From Muribaculaceae bacterium (GTDB lineage Bacteria > Bacteroidota > Bacteroidia > Bacteroidales > Muribaculaceae): a DNA stretch of 64,000 nt. Location: positions 1 through 64,000 of the forward strand of contig VSPD01000005.1 of the NCBI GenBank assembly GCA_009775125.1, given 5' to 3'. Shown here piece after piece: positions 44,524-54,260 of this stretch (positions are counted from its first letter, which is position 1; each line of letters begins with the position of its first letter). The position numbers and the translations under genes were made by a program. The notes beneath the pieces are model-generated. The model worked only from the letters and a program-made list of their open reading frames with translations. It had not been told where the DNA came from and ran no database searches.

Positions 44524-46311
44524 ATGAAAAAGTCAAAATTCATATATGCGTTAGCCATCTCATTGGCCGCCTTGTGCTCGTGCGACGACCTTGACGAGTT
44601 TCCCAAGGACAAGGTAAGTCCTGAGAGCTACTTCAAGTCGGAAACCGAGCTCGAGCTCTACACCAACCAATTTTACTCTCTTATGCCCTCGGTGTCGACC
44701 TCCTTCAACTACTATCTTGAAGAAGGAGAGCACATCGTGATACCCACCCCGAGCCGCGAGATACTTGGCGCGCGCACTATCCCCACCAAGGCCTCGGAAG
44801 TGGGCTGGACATGGACGACACTGCGCAAAATCAACTATTTCCTGCAAAACTCCTACCGCTGCGACAACAAGGATGTACGCCTCCGCTACGAGGGCGTGGC
44901 CTATTTCTTCCGCGCATATTTCTATTACAATATGCTCACAAAATTCGGCGAGGTGCCCTGGTACGACCAGCCCTTGGGCTCCGACCAGGAAGATTTGCTG
45001 AAAAAGCCCCGCGACAGCCGCGATGTGATAATAGGACATATTATTGCCGACTGCGACTCGGCGTTCAAGTATCTGCCCACAGCCCATAATTACGCCACGG
45101 TGAATGCCTGGACTGCTCTTGCTCTGAAATCGCGCGCCTGCCTGTTTGAGGGCACGTTCCGCAAATACCATGCCGGCGATGCGTTCAACCCCTCGTCGCT
45201 CGAATGGAAGGAAATTCTCAAAAAAGGAGCCGAGGCTTCGCTCAAACTTATGGACGAAGGCGGCTACAAGCTCTATACAGAAGGCTCCGAGCCTTACCGC
45301 GACCTTTTCGCTTCACTCGAGATACGCGAGGACGAGATGATATGGGTGCGTCTGATGTCGGAACAGAGCGCCATCAAAAACAACGCCAACGGCTGGGCCA
45401 ACACCCGAGCTGTGGGATTCACCAAACGTTTTGTCAACCTCTACCTCAACTCCGACGGCTCGCGATTTACCGACCGCCCCGGATACGAGACCATGACTTA
45501 TGCCGACGAGTGCAAGGACCGCGACCCGCGCATGGCGCAGACCGTGTATTGCCCCGGCTATATCCAGCGCGGCGAGACACGCACCTATGCCACCGACCTG
45601 GCAAAATGCCCCACAGGCTACAAATATATCAAATATGTGATGGAGGCAAAATATAACGTGTGGGATGCCTCGCTCGTGCCCCTTCCAATCTTCCGCCTCG
45701 GCGAGATTTATCTCAACTATGCCGAATGTCTTGCAGAACTTGGAACCCTCACCCAGGCCGACCTCGACATAAGCGTAAACAAACTCCGCGACCGCGTGGG
45801 CATGCCTCACCTCAAACTTGCCGATGCCAACGCCAACCCCGATCCCGTGCTCCTTTCGGCCGAGACAGGCTATCCCAACGTGAGCAAGGACGGCAACACG
45901 GGCGTGATTCTTGAAATACGCCGCGAGCGCATGGTGGAGATGCCACTCGAAGGCGTGCATTACAACGACATCTTGCGCTGGCGCGAAGGCCAGGCCTACA
46001 CCAAGCCTTTCTACGGGCAATATTTTCCGGGCGAAGGCAAATACGACCTCACCGGCGACGGCCGTGCCAACGTGTGCCTCTATACCGACAAGAAACCGGG
46101 CGGCCTCGGCCTCACATTCCTGAAAATAGGCACCGACATCGAGCTTTCGGAAGGCGACAAAGGCTACATGATAGTCCACGGCGACGAAGCCTTGCAGCGC
46201 GTGTGGAACGAAGGCCGCGACTATCTCTACGCCATCCCCATAAACGAACGCCTTCTCACCGGCGGCGCGCTCACCCAAAATCCCGGCTGGAAAGACGGCC
46301 TCAACTTCTAA
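44524..46311 (+). CDS. SusD/RagB-family nutrient-binding lipoprotein
   Basis: A 595-aa outer-surface lipoprotein (LCSCDDLDEFPKD, Cys about 20) that forms the lid of the SusC transporter. The SusD pattern is clear: VSPESYFKSETELELYTNQFYSL at the start, VAYFFRAYFYYNMLTKFGEVPW, the helical IFRLGEIYLNYAECLAELG, IRRERMVEMPLEGVHYNDILRW and a C-terminal INERLLTGGALTQNPGW. Ligand specificity cannot be read from it. Confidence 0.95.
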   Translation: MKKSKFIYALAISLAALCSCDDLDEFPKDKVSPESYFKSETELELYTNQFYSLMPSVSTSFNYYLEEGEHIVIPTPSREILGARTIPTKASEVGWTWTTLRKINYFLQNSYRCDNKDVRLRYEGVAYFFRAYFYYNMLTKFGEVPWYDQPLGSDQEDLLKKPRDSRDVIIGHIIADCDSAFKYLPTAHNYATVNAWTALALKSRACLFEGTFRKYHAGDAFNPSSLEWKEILKKGAEASLKLMDEGGYKLYTEGSEPYRDLFASLEIREDEMIWVRLMSEQSAIKNNANGWANTRAVGFTKRFVNLYLNSDGSRFTDRPGYETMTYADECKDRDPRMAQTVYCPGYIQRGETRTYATDLAKCPTGYKYIKYVMEAKYNVWDASLVPLPIFRLGEIYLNYAECLAELGTLTQADLDISVNKLRDRVGMPHLKLADANANPDPVLLSAETGYPNVSKDGNTGVILEIRRERMVEMPLEGVHYNDILRWREGQAYTKPFYGQYFPGEGKYDLTGDGRANVCLYTDKKPGGLGLTFLKIGTDIELSEGDKGYMIVHGDEALQRVWNEGRDYLYAIPINERLLTGGALTQNPGWKDGLNF

Positions 46312-46315
46312 AAAA

Positions 46316-46408
46316 TCCCGATCGATTTATCTCGATTTAATTCGATATAAATCGAGATAAATCGATTGGATTAAATCGAAATAAATCGAAATAAATCGAA
46401 ATCTAACC
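46316..46408. repeat. TCGATTTA/TAAATCGA tandem repeat spacer
   Basis: The SusD-to-next-gene spacer is built of ATCGATTTATCTCGATTTAA-type units and their complements (ATAAATCGAAATAAATCGAA). It matches the spacer at 5503-5590 in word and period. Confidence 0.75.
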
Positions 46409-46431
46409 TTTTATTAACCAATTCATTTTTT

Positions 46432-48039
46432 ATGAAAAAAATTACCTTAACCTTGTCTGCGGCAGCCATGCTCTGCGCAGTCAACGCTAATGCCGAAACC
46501 TACTTCTTCAGCCCCGAAGGAGCCGGCGACCAGGACGGAACAAACTGGGAAAACGCAGCCCCCGGCGAATACCTCGGCTCTACTATCGCCGGCCTCCAGG
46601 AAGGCGACGAAGTGTATATGATGGCAGGCAACTACCGCCCCGACATCAACATGGGCTACTGGAACATCCCCACCAACGGCGTTAAAATCTGCGGCGGCTA
46701 TCCCGCCTCAATGACCGGCACCGACACCGCCATGCCCGCATGGGGCGATTACTCGGTATGGGATGCCGACATCGACGGCGACGGCAAGGCCGACAACGGC
46801 GGCAAGCCATTCGTATATGTCGGCTGTGGCTATGAATATGTCAACGATCGCGACAACATAGCCGATCCCGGAGCTTCCGAATGCAAGCAGCTTCCCTTGA
46901 TACTCCTCTCGGGCATCAAAATATGCAATGCCGACGGCACCGGCCAATACAAAGGCGCAGCCATGATTATCTCTCGCGCCAACGTAGAACTCGGCCATGT
47001 GGCTATCGAGAATTGCCGCATGACCGAAACCAAAGGCGGCATCATCGTGATACAGGGCGGCAAATCCTACATCCACGATTTCACAATGCGCAACTGCGAA
47101 TCGTTCGGCGCCGGCATGGGCATACAGTACCGCCAGTACGACGGCAATTCCGCAGCAGCCAACACCCACCTCGGAGGCACCCACATCCTCGAACGTGCCG
47201 AATTTACCGACGTTGACTCCCGCCTCAACCCCGACAAGGGCAACAAAGACGGCGCCAACTATGGCGGCACACTCGCCCTCTCCGACGGCGGCGGCGAGCT
47301 CTACATGGTGAACTGCACTATCTCCGGCTCGCACATCTGGGTGGCCGGCGGCGGCATCCGTGTAGGCGGCAACGCTTCGTTCTACAACATCCACAACACT
47401 TGGTACGACTGCACCACCGACTACACAGGCCGCGCACAGGGCAAAATCCTGTCGATCGGCACAGCCGGCAAATTTTACACCGCCAACTCCGTGGTTGTGA
47501 ACAAAGCCGCCGACGAGCTCAACGGCAAGGACCTTTTCAATTTCGGCATGATTCAGATTCAAACCAACACCTGCACATTTGCTACCGGCGGCTACAACGT
47601 ACTCGGCTCTACATCAAACAACACCGAGACTCCGTTTGCCTCCACCGACAAAGTGGGCGAGAACAACACCATCGAATCTGTATTCGGCTCTAACGCCCGC
47701 ACCGAAATCGACGGCTACAACGTGCGCCTGCCCCAGGAATCTTTCGCCGGCACTCCCCTGGCCGACATCACCAAACTGAAATCGGAATGGAACCTCCCCG
47801 AGTGTCTCGACCTCGCTGTCGATATCCGTGGCAACAAACGCGCCGACATCACCTATCCCGGCGCTTACGATCCCAAAGCCGGCGCCACCCAGAGCATCAC
47901 CGACATAAATAAAGTCGAAGAAGAAGAAACAGTGCTCGGCATCTACGACATGACAGGCCGCGCCGTATCTTCCAACGCAGCTCCCGGTCTCTACATCATC
48001 CGCACCAACCTTGGCGCACGCAAGGTACTCGTGAAATAA
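46432..48039 (+). CDS. Secreted beta-helix protein with sorting-type C-terminus
   Basis: A 535-aa exported protein (signal to about NANA, residue 21). The start TYFFSPEGAGDQDGTNWENA and the following ladder of short Gly/Asn-rich strands (GGIIVIQGGKSYIHDFTMRNC, YGGTLALSDGGGELYMVNCT split over turns) indicate a right-handed parallel beta-helix. The last ~75 residues, with GIYDMTGRAVSS and APGLYIIRTN, form a type IX-like sorting domain, so it is probably surface-displayed. Lying directly after SusD, it is placed like a surface glycan-binding protein or lyase; no catalytic motif was identified. Confidence 0.75.
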   Translation: MKKITLTLSAAAMLCAVNANAETYFFSPEGAGDQDGTNWENAAPGEYLGSTIAGLQEGDEVYMMAGNYRPDINMGYWNIPTNGVKICGGYPASMTGTDTAMPAWGDYSVWDADIDGDGKADNGGKPFVYVGCGYEYVNDRDNIADPGASECKQLPLILLSGIKICNADGTGQYKGAAMIISRANVELGHVAIENCRMTETKGGIIVIQGGKSYIHDFTMRNCESFGAGMGIQYRQYDGNSAAANTHLGGTHILERAEFTDVDSRLNPDKGNKDGANYGGTLALSDGGGELYMVNCTISGSHIWVAGGGIRVGGNASFYNIHNTWYDCTTDYTGRAQGKILSIGTAGKFYTANSVVVNKAADELNGKDLFNFGMIQIQTNTCTFATGGYNVLGSTSNNTETPFASTDKVGENNTIESVFGSNARTEIDGYNVRLPQESFAGTPLADITKLKSEWNLPECLDLAVDIRGNKRADITYPGAYDPKAGATQSITDINKVEEEETVLGIYDMTGRAVSSNAAPGLYIIRTNLGARKVLVK

Positions 48040-48056
48040 ATTCTCATAACCAGCAG

Positions 48057-48104
48057 AAAGTTGTCGGCCGTAGGGCCCGTGCTTTACAGCCGGCAACTTT
48101 TTTA
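48057..48104 (+). terminator. Intrinsic terminator after beta-helix gene
   Basis: AAAGTTGTCGGC pairs with GCCGGCAACTTT (one bulge) across an 18-nt loop, followed by TTTTA. It should end or attenuate transcription of the susCD-beta-helix part and separate it from the enzyme genes. Confidence 0.8.
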
Positions 48105-48131
48105 TTCCAATCAGTACAAAACAAAACACTG

Positions 48132-50567
48132 ATGAAGTTTAAATTCAAAGCATTTATTGCCTCGGCGCTCGCCGCCCTCGCTCTCAGCGCGCAAGCAGAA
48201 GACAAGCCATTGCACAATTTCGCCACATTCAACGTGCGCTACACAAACTCAGCCGACGATACAGACGCCAACGGCCGCAGCTGGGCAGTGCGCGGCGAAT
48301 ATGTGATGCGCCTTATCCGCGACTACGATTTCGATGTGGTGGGCATGCAGGAAGTGACCGGACGAAACGGCAAATATTGCATCAACCCCAACACCGGCCG
48401 TTCGCAACTCGAAGACATGCAGGCCACCCTCAACGAATATTCCTTCCTTTGCTACGAACGCTCAGGCGACAACAATTCCAAGGACTATTCCTACAACGTG
48501 ATTGCCTACAAGAAAGACAAATACACCGTGCTCGACGACGGATGCTTCTGGCTGCGCCCCACCCCCGACAGCCCCGGCACCGGTTGGGACACCGACCCCG
48601 GTTATGCCGGACTGTGGCGCACATGCGGCTGGGCCAGGATGAAGGACAACGAGACGGGACGCGAATTTGTGTTTGCCGTGACCCACGTGAACTATGGCCC
48701 GAGCCTCGACGGCAAGAACAGCGGAATCGTCGTGTCGGACCGTCTTGGGAAAATAGCCGGCACACTGCCCGTGATACTCGTGGGCGACTTCAATATGCGG
48801 CGCACCGACCATGAGGAAGCCTACCGCAACTATGCCTGCGCTTTTGCCGACGCCGCGCTCACTGCCAAGGAAAGCATGTGCATCCCCGAAGAAAACGGTC
48901 AGGTGGCGTTCACGTCCAACAATTGGCTACCCGCTACCGACAGCGGATGCTCCGGCTCGGAATTCGACTTTGTTTTCTATCGCCGCATGACCGTGGAGCA
49001 CCGCTACGTGATAACCGAGAACTATGGCCGAGGCGTGAATCCGTCAGACCACTTCCCCACCCTGGTGCAATGTACCCTCGACGATACAACCGACCAAGCG
49101 TCGACATCGGCATATGTCGACGCCTCGGCCGAGGCCGGGGGCGACGGCTCTGCTTCCGCACCTTTCCGCACCATCTCCGAGGCTGTGGCCGCAAGCTCCT
49201 TAGGAGGCACCATATTCGTGACCGAAGGCACTTACCATGAATCAATCACCGCGCCGTTCACCTTGACGCTGCTTGGCGGCTACGAGAGCACATTTTCATC
49301 CGTGACAGGAAAAACGACCCTCCGCGGATCGGTAAAAGTGCCGAATTATTACAGCCTTAGCCTTGGCGACTTCGCTTTCGAGGACGCCAACGAAGGCGCG
49401 GTACAGTTCAACGGATCGGCACTTGCCATCGACAACTGCTCGTTCACAGGCTGCGCCGCCGCATATGGCGCGGCCGTGAACGCCACATGCCACACCGCGC
49501 AATTCTCCAACTGCACGTTCTCCGGCAACACGGCCACAAACTTTGGAGGCGCGGTATATGTCAACGCCTTCGCCGATGTCGATGTCGCCGACTGCTATTT
49601 TTCGGGCAACAATGCCAAGAGCGGCGGCGGACTATATGTAAAGAATTGCGACGCGGCACTTATCTACGGCTCTACATTTGCCGAAAACAGCGTCACGGCA
49701 TCGGGCGGAGGCATCTGCTTCGAGAAATGCGCGTCGGCCAATTATTACAACCTCGTAAACTGCACATTCGCTTCCAACCGTCTTGCGGGCAAGTCGGCCC
49801 TCGCCGCCGTGGTTAAAGCCTACGGAGGCTCGGCGGTGAGCGCGTCGCTCGGCGACAATGCGCGATTCAACATGGCCCACTGCACCATCGCGGGCAATGA
49901 CGCCACATTTGCCGGAAGCAACAAATCGAACTTCCTCGCCGCAGCCGTCAATATCTACGGCGGCTCCTACTGCCTGATGAACAATATCATAGCCGGCAAC
50001 GCCTCGGAGGCCGAATATGCCGACGCCGCAGTCGACAAGTCGGAACTGGCAAAAGAATCCAACAATATCTATTCTACTTATATAGCTACCAATATCGAGC
50101 TGTCGGCAAAGACAACATATGCCGCCGATGCCGCGACCGCCGCCGCAAATCTTGCCGCGATGCTCGACGGCACAGCCATGGACGCAAAATTCACGCCAAA
50201 TCTCGCATACAACGGCGGCCCGACGCCGACAATAAAGGTGCGTTCCGGCCTCTTTGGCGACAAGGCCGTGAACACGCTCATCAATTTCGACCGTATCCTC
50301 AAATCGTCGTTCGGCTGCGAAGTGCCCGGCCTCGAAGGCGTGGGCTATCTCACCGTCGACCAGCGCGGCGAGAAGCGTCTGGCCAAGTCGATGCCCGGAG
50401 CCGTAGAGTTGAGCGAATCATCGGCATTGACCGACATCGGCACTGATGCCGAAGCCGATGGCCCCGCCCGCTATTACACCATCGACGGCATATCGACCGC
50501 TCGTCCCACAACCGGACTGTACATACGCCACACACCAAAAGGCTCCTCGAAAATATTCATCAAATAA
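48132..50567 (+). CDS. Secreted EEP-family hydrolase fused to beta-helix and sorting domain
   Basis: An 811-aa protein with a signal peptide. Residues about 25-315 are an endonuclease/exonuclease/phosphatase domain: NVRYTN, GMQEV (Glu74), VTHVNYGP, GDFN (Asp219, Asn221) and SDH (Asp306, His307), so the metal-dependent phosphodiesterase site is complete. From about 330 a parallel beta-helix carries repeated C-x-F-x-GN units (CSFTGC, CTFSGNTATNFGGAVY, CYFSGNNAKSGGGLY). The C-terminus (YYTIDGISTARPTTGLYI) is a sorting-type domain. Substrate may be a phosphodiester glycan, lipid head group or nucleic acid. Confidence 0.82.
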   Translation: MKFKFKAFIASALAALALSAQAEDKPLHNFATFNVRYTNSADDTDANGRSWAVRGEYVMRLIRDYDFDVVGMQEVTGRNGKYCINPNTGRSQLEDMQATLNEYSFLCYERSGDNNSKDYSYNVIAYKKDKYTVLDDGCFWLRPTPDSPGTGWDTDPGYAGLWRTCGWARMKDNETGREFVFAVTHVNYGPSLDGKNSGIVVSDRLGKIAGTLPVILVGDFNMRRTDHEEAYRNYACAFADAALTAKESMCIPEENGQVAFTSNNWLPATDSGCSGSEFDFVFYRRMTVEHRYVITENYGRGVNPSDHFPTLVQCTLDDTTDQASTSAYVDASAEAGGDGSASAPFRTISEAVAASSLGGTIFVTEGTYHESITAPFTLTLLGGYESTFSSVTGKTTLRGSVKVPNYYSLSLGDFAFEDANEGAVQFNGSALAIDNCSFTGCAAAYGAAVNATCHTAQFSNCTFSGNTATNFGGAVYVNAFADVDVADCYFSGNNAKSGGGLYVKNCDAALIYGSTFAENSVTASGGGICFEKCASANYYNLVNCTFASNRLAGKSALAAVVKAYGGSAVSASLGDNARFNMAHCTIAGNDATFAGSNKSNFLAAAVNIYGGSYCLMNNIIAGNASEAEYADAAVDKSELAKESNNIYSTYIATNIELSAKTTYAADAATAAANLAAMLDGTAMDAKFTPNLAYNGGPTPTIKVRSGLFGDKAVNTLINFDRILKSSFGCEVPGLEGVGYLTVDQRGEKRLAKSMPGAVELSESSALTDIGTDAEADGPARYYTIDGISTARPTTGLYIRHTPKGSSKIFIK

Positions 50568-50613
50568 ACCGATTTTCATATTTCACACCAATACACATTA
50601 TAATACATTTAGT

Positions 50614-52035
50614 ATGACTCGCGCAGAATTTCTCAAGATAATGGGGCTTGGCATAGCATCGGCGGCCGTGGCACCTTCCGCGTTGGCCCGTGCAGAAAAA
50701 GTGGCCGACGAAGCAACCTCGGCAGAAGCCTCAAAACGCATACTCGGCAACAAGGCCATCGACCTCAAAGCCAAAGTACCGCAGGCCGTGACGGTGCTTA
50801 TCCTCGGCGCGGGTCAGCGCGGCGACGTATATGCAAGTTATGCCGAACAGTACCCCGACTGCATGAAAGTGGTGGGAGTGGCCGACATCAACCCCGGCCG
50901 CTTGAAAAAGATGTCGGACACGCACAATGTGCCCGCCGACTGCCGGTTCTCCGACTGGAAAGACGCTTTGGCCCGCCCCAAATTTGCCGACGCCGTGGTA
51001 ATAGCCCTTCCCGACAACATGCACTACGAGCCTGCCATGAAAGCTCTCGACATGGGCTATCATATGTTGCTTGAAAAGCCCGTGGCGCCCACCGAAGCGG
51101 AATGTGTGGCTATCCGCGACCGCGCCAACGAAAAAGGCGCAATCGTGGGCGTGTGCCATGTGCTGCGCTACGCCCCCTATTTCGTGGCATTGAAAAACGT
51201 GATAGATTCGGGCATGATAGGCCAACTGGTGTCTGTACAACATTTCGAACCAATCCAGTATGCCCACATGGCCCACTCCTATGTGCGCGGCAACTGGCAC
51301 AACTCGAAAAACTGCACGCCTATAATACTTGCCAAATCGTGCCACGACCTCGATATAATCCGCTGGCTTGTCGACTCGCCATGCAAGTCGGTGGCGGCCT
51401 ACGGCGACCTCACGTTCTTCACCCCTGCCAACCGCCCCGAAGGCGCGACCGCCCGATGCACCGACGGCTGCCCTCACGAATCAAAATGCCCCTACTCGGC
51501 AATCGACATCTACTGCAACAAAAACCAGCACACCTATGTGTTCGACGACCTGCCGGCATCGGGCGAAGAACGCCGCCGCGAGCTCCTTCGCCGGCTCGCC
51601 ACCACCGACTATGGCCGCTGCGTCTTTGCCATGGACAATGACCAATGCGACCACTATGTGATGTCGATGGAATTTGACAACGGCGTCACAGCCTCATTTG
51701 CCATGGAAGCCTTCTTTGCCAAGGGCGGCCGACGCACACGCCTGATGGGCACGCACGGCTCGGTAGAGGGCGACATGAAAACATTTACCATAACCGACTT
51801 CCGCACCGGCGAAAAGACCAACTGGGATTCGCGCCATGTGAAGGAAGTGGCGAAATACGCGGCCCACGGCCACGGCGGCGGCGACCTTAGCCTTGCCCGC
51901 GACTTTGTGAACGCCGTCGGCAACAACGACACTTCATATCTCACCTCGTCGATCGACGTGTCTATCGAAAGTCACCTCATGGGCTTCAAGGCCGAGGAAA
52001 GCCGCCTCAAAGATAAGAAAATAGCCATTTCATAA
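50614..52035 (+). CDS. Exported Gfo/Idh/MocA-family oxidoreductase
   Basis: A 473-aa NAD(P)-dependent sugar oxidoreductase-like protein. The first ~27 residues (TRAEFLKIMGLGIASAAVAPSALA) look like a Tat-type leader but have Arg-Ala instead of a twin Arg. The Rossmann motif is LGAGQRGDVYASYA; the EKPVAP motif and SCHDLDIIRWL supply the usual catalytic Lys and His. An inserted cluster CTDGCPHESKCPYSA with further Cys could bind a metal. Some exported members act as glycosidases (GH109 mechanism). It lies between the EEP and GH65 genes of the locus. Confidence 0.85.
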   Translation: MTRAEFLKIMGLGIASAAVAPSALARAEKVADEATSAEASKRILGNKAIDLKAKVPQAVTVLILGAGQRGDVYASYAEQYPDCMKVVGVADINPGRLKKMSDTHNVPADCRFSDWKDALARPKFADAVVIALPDNMHYEPAMKALDMGYHMLLEKPVAPTEAECVAIRDRANEKGAIVGVCHVLRYAPYFVALKNVIDSGMIGQLVSVQHFEPIQYAHMAHSYVRGNWHNSKNCTPIILAKSCHDLDIIRWLVDSPCKSVAAYGDLTFFTPANRPEGATARCTDGCPHESKCPYSAIDIYCNKNQHTYVFDDLPASGEERRRELLRRLATTDYGRCVFAMDNDQCDHYVMSMEFDNGVTASFAMEAFFAKGGRRTRLMGTHGSVEGDMKTFTITDFRTGEKTNWDSRHVKEVAKYAAHGHGGGDLSLARDFVNAVGNNDTSYLTSSIDVSIESHLMGFKAEESRLKDKKIAIS

Positions 52036-52136
52036 CCAAATTGATTTCCCGATTGATAAAACCTTGTCTTAATATACTTTGGGAAAATGATGTTATAGGA
52101 TAAGGATAGATTTTTTAGGTTTTTATACGGAAGCAG

Positions 52137-52160
52137 CCGGCGGACAATACGGTCCGCCGG
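52137..52160. terminator. GC-rich hairpin before the GH65 gene
   Basis: CCGGCGGAC pairs with GTCCGCCGG around a 6-nt loop in the 172-bp spacer. There is no T tract after it, so it may be an attenuator, RNA-stability element or weak terminator. Confidence 0.45.
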
Positions 52161-52207
52161 GTCGCTCTCCATAGATTTTCAACACTTTTACCGAACCAAT
52201 CAAAGCA

Positions 52208-54259
52208 ATGAAAAAACTTATCACAGCCATCTTGCTTTCCTCCTCCCTCGGCATGCAAGGACAAGATCCGTGGCTGATTTCGGTCGACAATCCCCACAAA
52301 AGCGAGTATTTCGGCGTGACGGTGGCCAACGGACAGACGGGTGTGTTCTCGTCGGCGCGTCCGCTGAAAGTGGAGCGCATAATCCTCGGCGGCCTCTACG
52401 ATATTTACGGACGCGGACGCGTATCCAATTTCGTCCACGGAATCAACATGCTCGACATGGAGATGAAACTCGACGGCGCAACCGTAGGCCGGGGCAATAT
52501 CGACAACTTCCGCCAGACTCTCGACATGCGCAACGCCGAATTCCGCTCGGAGTTCGACGTCCCGGGCAAAGCCCGGGTGGAGCAGCGTACCATGGCCTTG
52601 CGCCAGCTGCCATTCTGCGTGCTAACCGAGGTGACCGTAACGCCCGAGCGCGACATGACGATGAATGTGGAAAACATCGTCTCGGCCGACGAATCGCTTA
52701 AAAATCCCATGGAATATTTCGGCGAGGTGAAAAACCCGCCTTACACATATAATATATGCACCACCGTGGCGCAAACTCCCACACGAGGCATCCTCACGGG
52801 AGCCTCGTCGATAATAATGCCCGACGAAAGCTATCCGTTGCCGAAAATCGGCCATGCCTCGACACGCGACTATAACAACCACTCGCAGAATTTCGCCGTA
52901 GAACTTAAAAAAGGGCATCCATATACATTCCACATCATCGGGGCCACTTTGAGCGAAGCAACGCATCATGACATACGCAACGCCGTGGAACGTCTTGCTT
53001 TCGTAGCCGCCGTGGAGACACCCGGGCGGCTTATCAAACGCCACCGCGACCTTTGGGACGACCTTTGGGAAAGCGACATCATAATCGAAGGCGACGCCCA
53101 AAGCCAACAGGATGTGCACAACATGATCTATCACATGTATTCGTTTATCCGCGAGAACTCGGGGCTGTCGATGTCGCCGATGGGCCTGTCGGGATTCGGC
53201 TACAACGGCCACATCTTCTGGGATGCCGAGACATGGGTCTATCCTGCCCTGCTCATGCTCCGCCCCGAGCTTGCCAAGTCGATGCTCGACTATCGCTACG
53301 ACCGCCTTGCCGAAGCCAAGACAAATGCCTACACCTACGGCTACGAGGGCGCGCTCTACCCCTGGGAAAGTTCGGGCCTCGGCAACGAGGACACTCCGGC
53401 GCACAATCTCTACGGAGCGTTGGAGGTGCATATCTCGGCCGACATTGCCATAGCCGCATGGCAATATTTCCAAGTGACAGGCGACCGCGATTGGCTCGCC
53501 GAACGTGGCTGGCCTATTATCAAGGAGACAGCCGACTTCTGGACGTCGCGCGTGGAACCCAACGACCGTGGAGGCTACTCGCTTGTGAATGTAATCGGCG
53601 CCGACGAATGGAACGTGAATCCCGGAGGCGGCAAGAACGTAATCGACAATGCCTACACTATCGGAGCCGCAAAGACAAACCTCGGCATAGCCGAGAAAGC
53701 CGCAAAGATTTTGGGCAAAACCGCCAACCCCGACTGGGTGAAGGTGAACGACGGCCTCGAACTGCTGAAAATGGACGACGTGGCTCCGGGCCTCATCCGC
53801 GAGCACTCGACCTACCGCGGCGAAAAGACAAAACAGGCCGACGTGAGCCTGCTCGCCTATCCGCTCGGCATACTCACCGACACGGAGCAGATTCGCTCCA
53901 ACCTCGAATATTATCTGGCCACAGTGCCGCGCAAACGCACCCCGGCCATGTCGAAATCCGTTTATTCAATCCTATACTCGCGGCTTGGCCGGCCCGACAA
54001 AGCATGGGAATATTTTGTCGATTCTTATGTTCCCAACCTCAATCCGCCTTTCCGTGTGATTGCCGAGTTCGACGGCGGCACAAATCCTTACTTCATCACC
54101 GGAGCGGGCGGCACTCTGCAATCGGTGATAATGGGATTCGGCGGGCTGCGGTTCACCGACAAGGGCATTGTCGGCGATAAAAGTGCCGTACCAAGCCAAT
54201 GGACGGGGCTCACAATCAAAGGTGTTGGCCCACAACGCAAAAATTTCAAAATTAAATAA
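52208..54259 (+). CDS. Exported GH65-family glycoside hydrolase
   Basis: A 683-aa protein with a signal peptide (to about GMQG, residue 19). The GH65 (alpha/alpha)6 features are strong: WDAETWVYPALLMLRPELA, GYEGALYPWESSGLG, and the general acid in IGADEWN (Glu467). A second carboxylate in AEFDGGTNPYFITGAGG (Glu620) fits the base of hydrolytic members, and no strong phosphate-site signature of the phosphorylases was noticed. Hydrolytic GH65 enzymes act on alpha-1,2-glucosides such as kojibiose or on glucosyl-galactosyl-hydroxylysine. It likely removes alpha-glucose from the locus substrate. Confidence 0.85.
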   Translation: MKKLITAILLSSSLGMQGQDPWLISVDNPHKSEYFGVTVANGQTGVFSSARPLKVERIILGGLYDIYGRGRVSNFVHGINMLDMEMKLDGATVGRGNIDNFRQTLDMRNAEFRSEFDVPGKARVEQRTMALRQLPFCVLTEVTVTPERDMTMNVENIVSADESLKNPMEYFGEVKNPPYTYNICTTVAQTPTRGILTGASSIIMPDESYPLPKIGHASTRDYNNHSQNFAVELKKGHPYTFHIIGATLSEATHHDIRNAVERLAFVAAVETPGRLIKRHRDLWDDLWESDIIIEGDAQSQQDVHNMIYHMYSFIRENSGLSMSPMGLSGFGYNGHIFWDAETWVYPALLMLRPELAKSMLDYRYDRLAEAKTNAYTYGYEGALYPWESSGLGNEDTPAHNLYGALEVHISADIAIAAWQYFQVTGDRDWLAERGWPIIKETADFWTSRVEPNDRGGYSLVNVIGADEWNVNPGGGKNVIDNAYTIGAAKTNLGIAEKAAKILGKTANPDWVKVNDGLELLKMDDVAPGLIREHSTYRGEKTKQADVSLLAYPLGILTDTEQIRSNLEYYLATVPRKRTPAMSKSVYSILYSRLGRPDKAWEYFVDSYVPNLNPPFRVIAEFDGGTNPYFITGAGGTLQSVIMGFGGLRFTDKGIVGDKSAVPSQWTGLTIKGVGPQRKNFKIK

Positions 54260-54260
54260 A

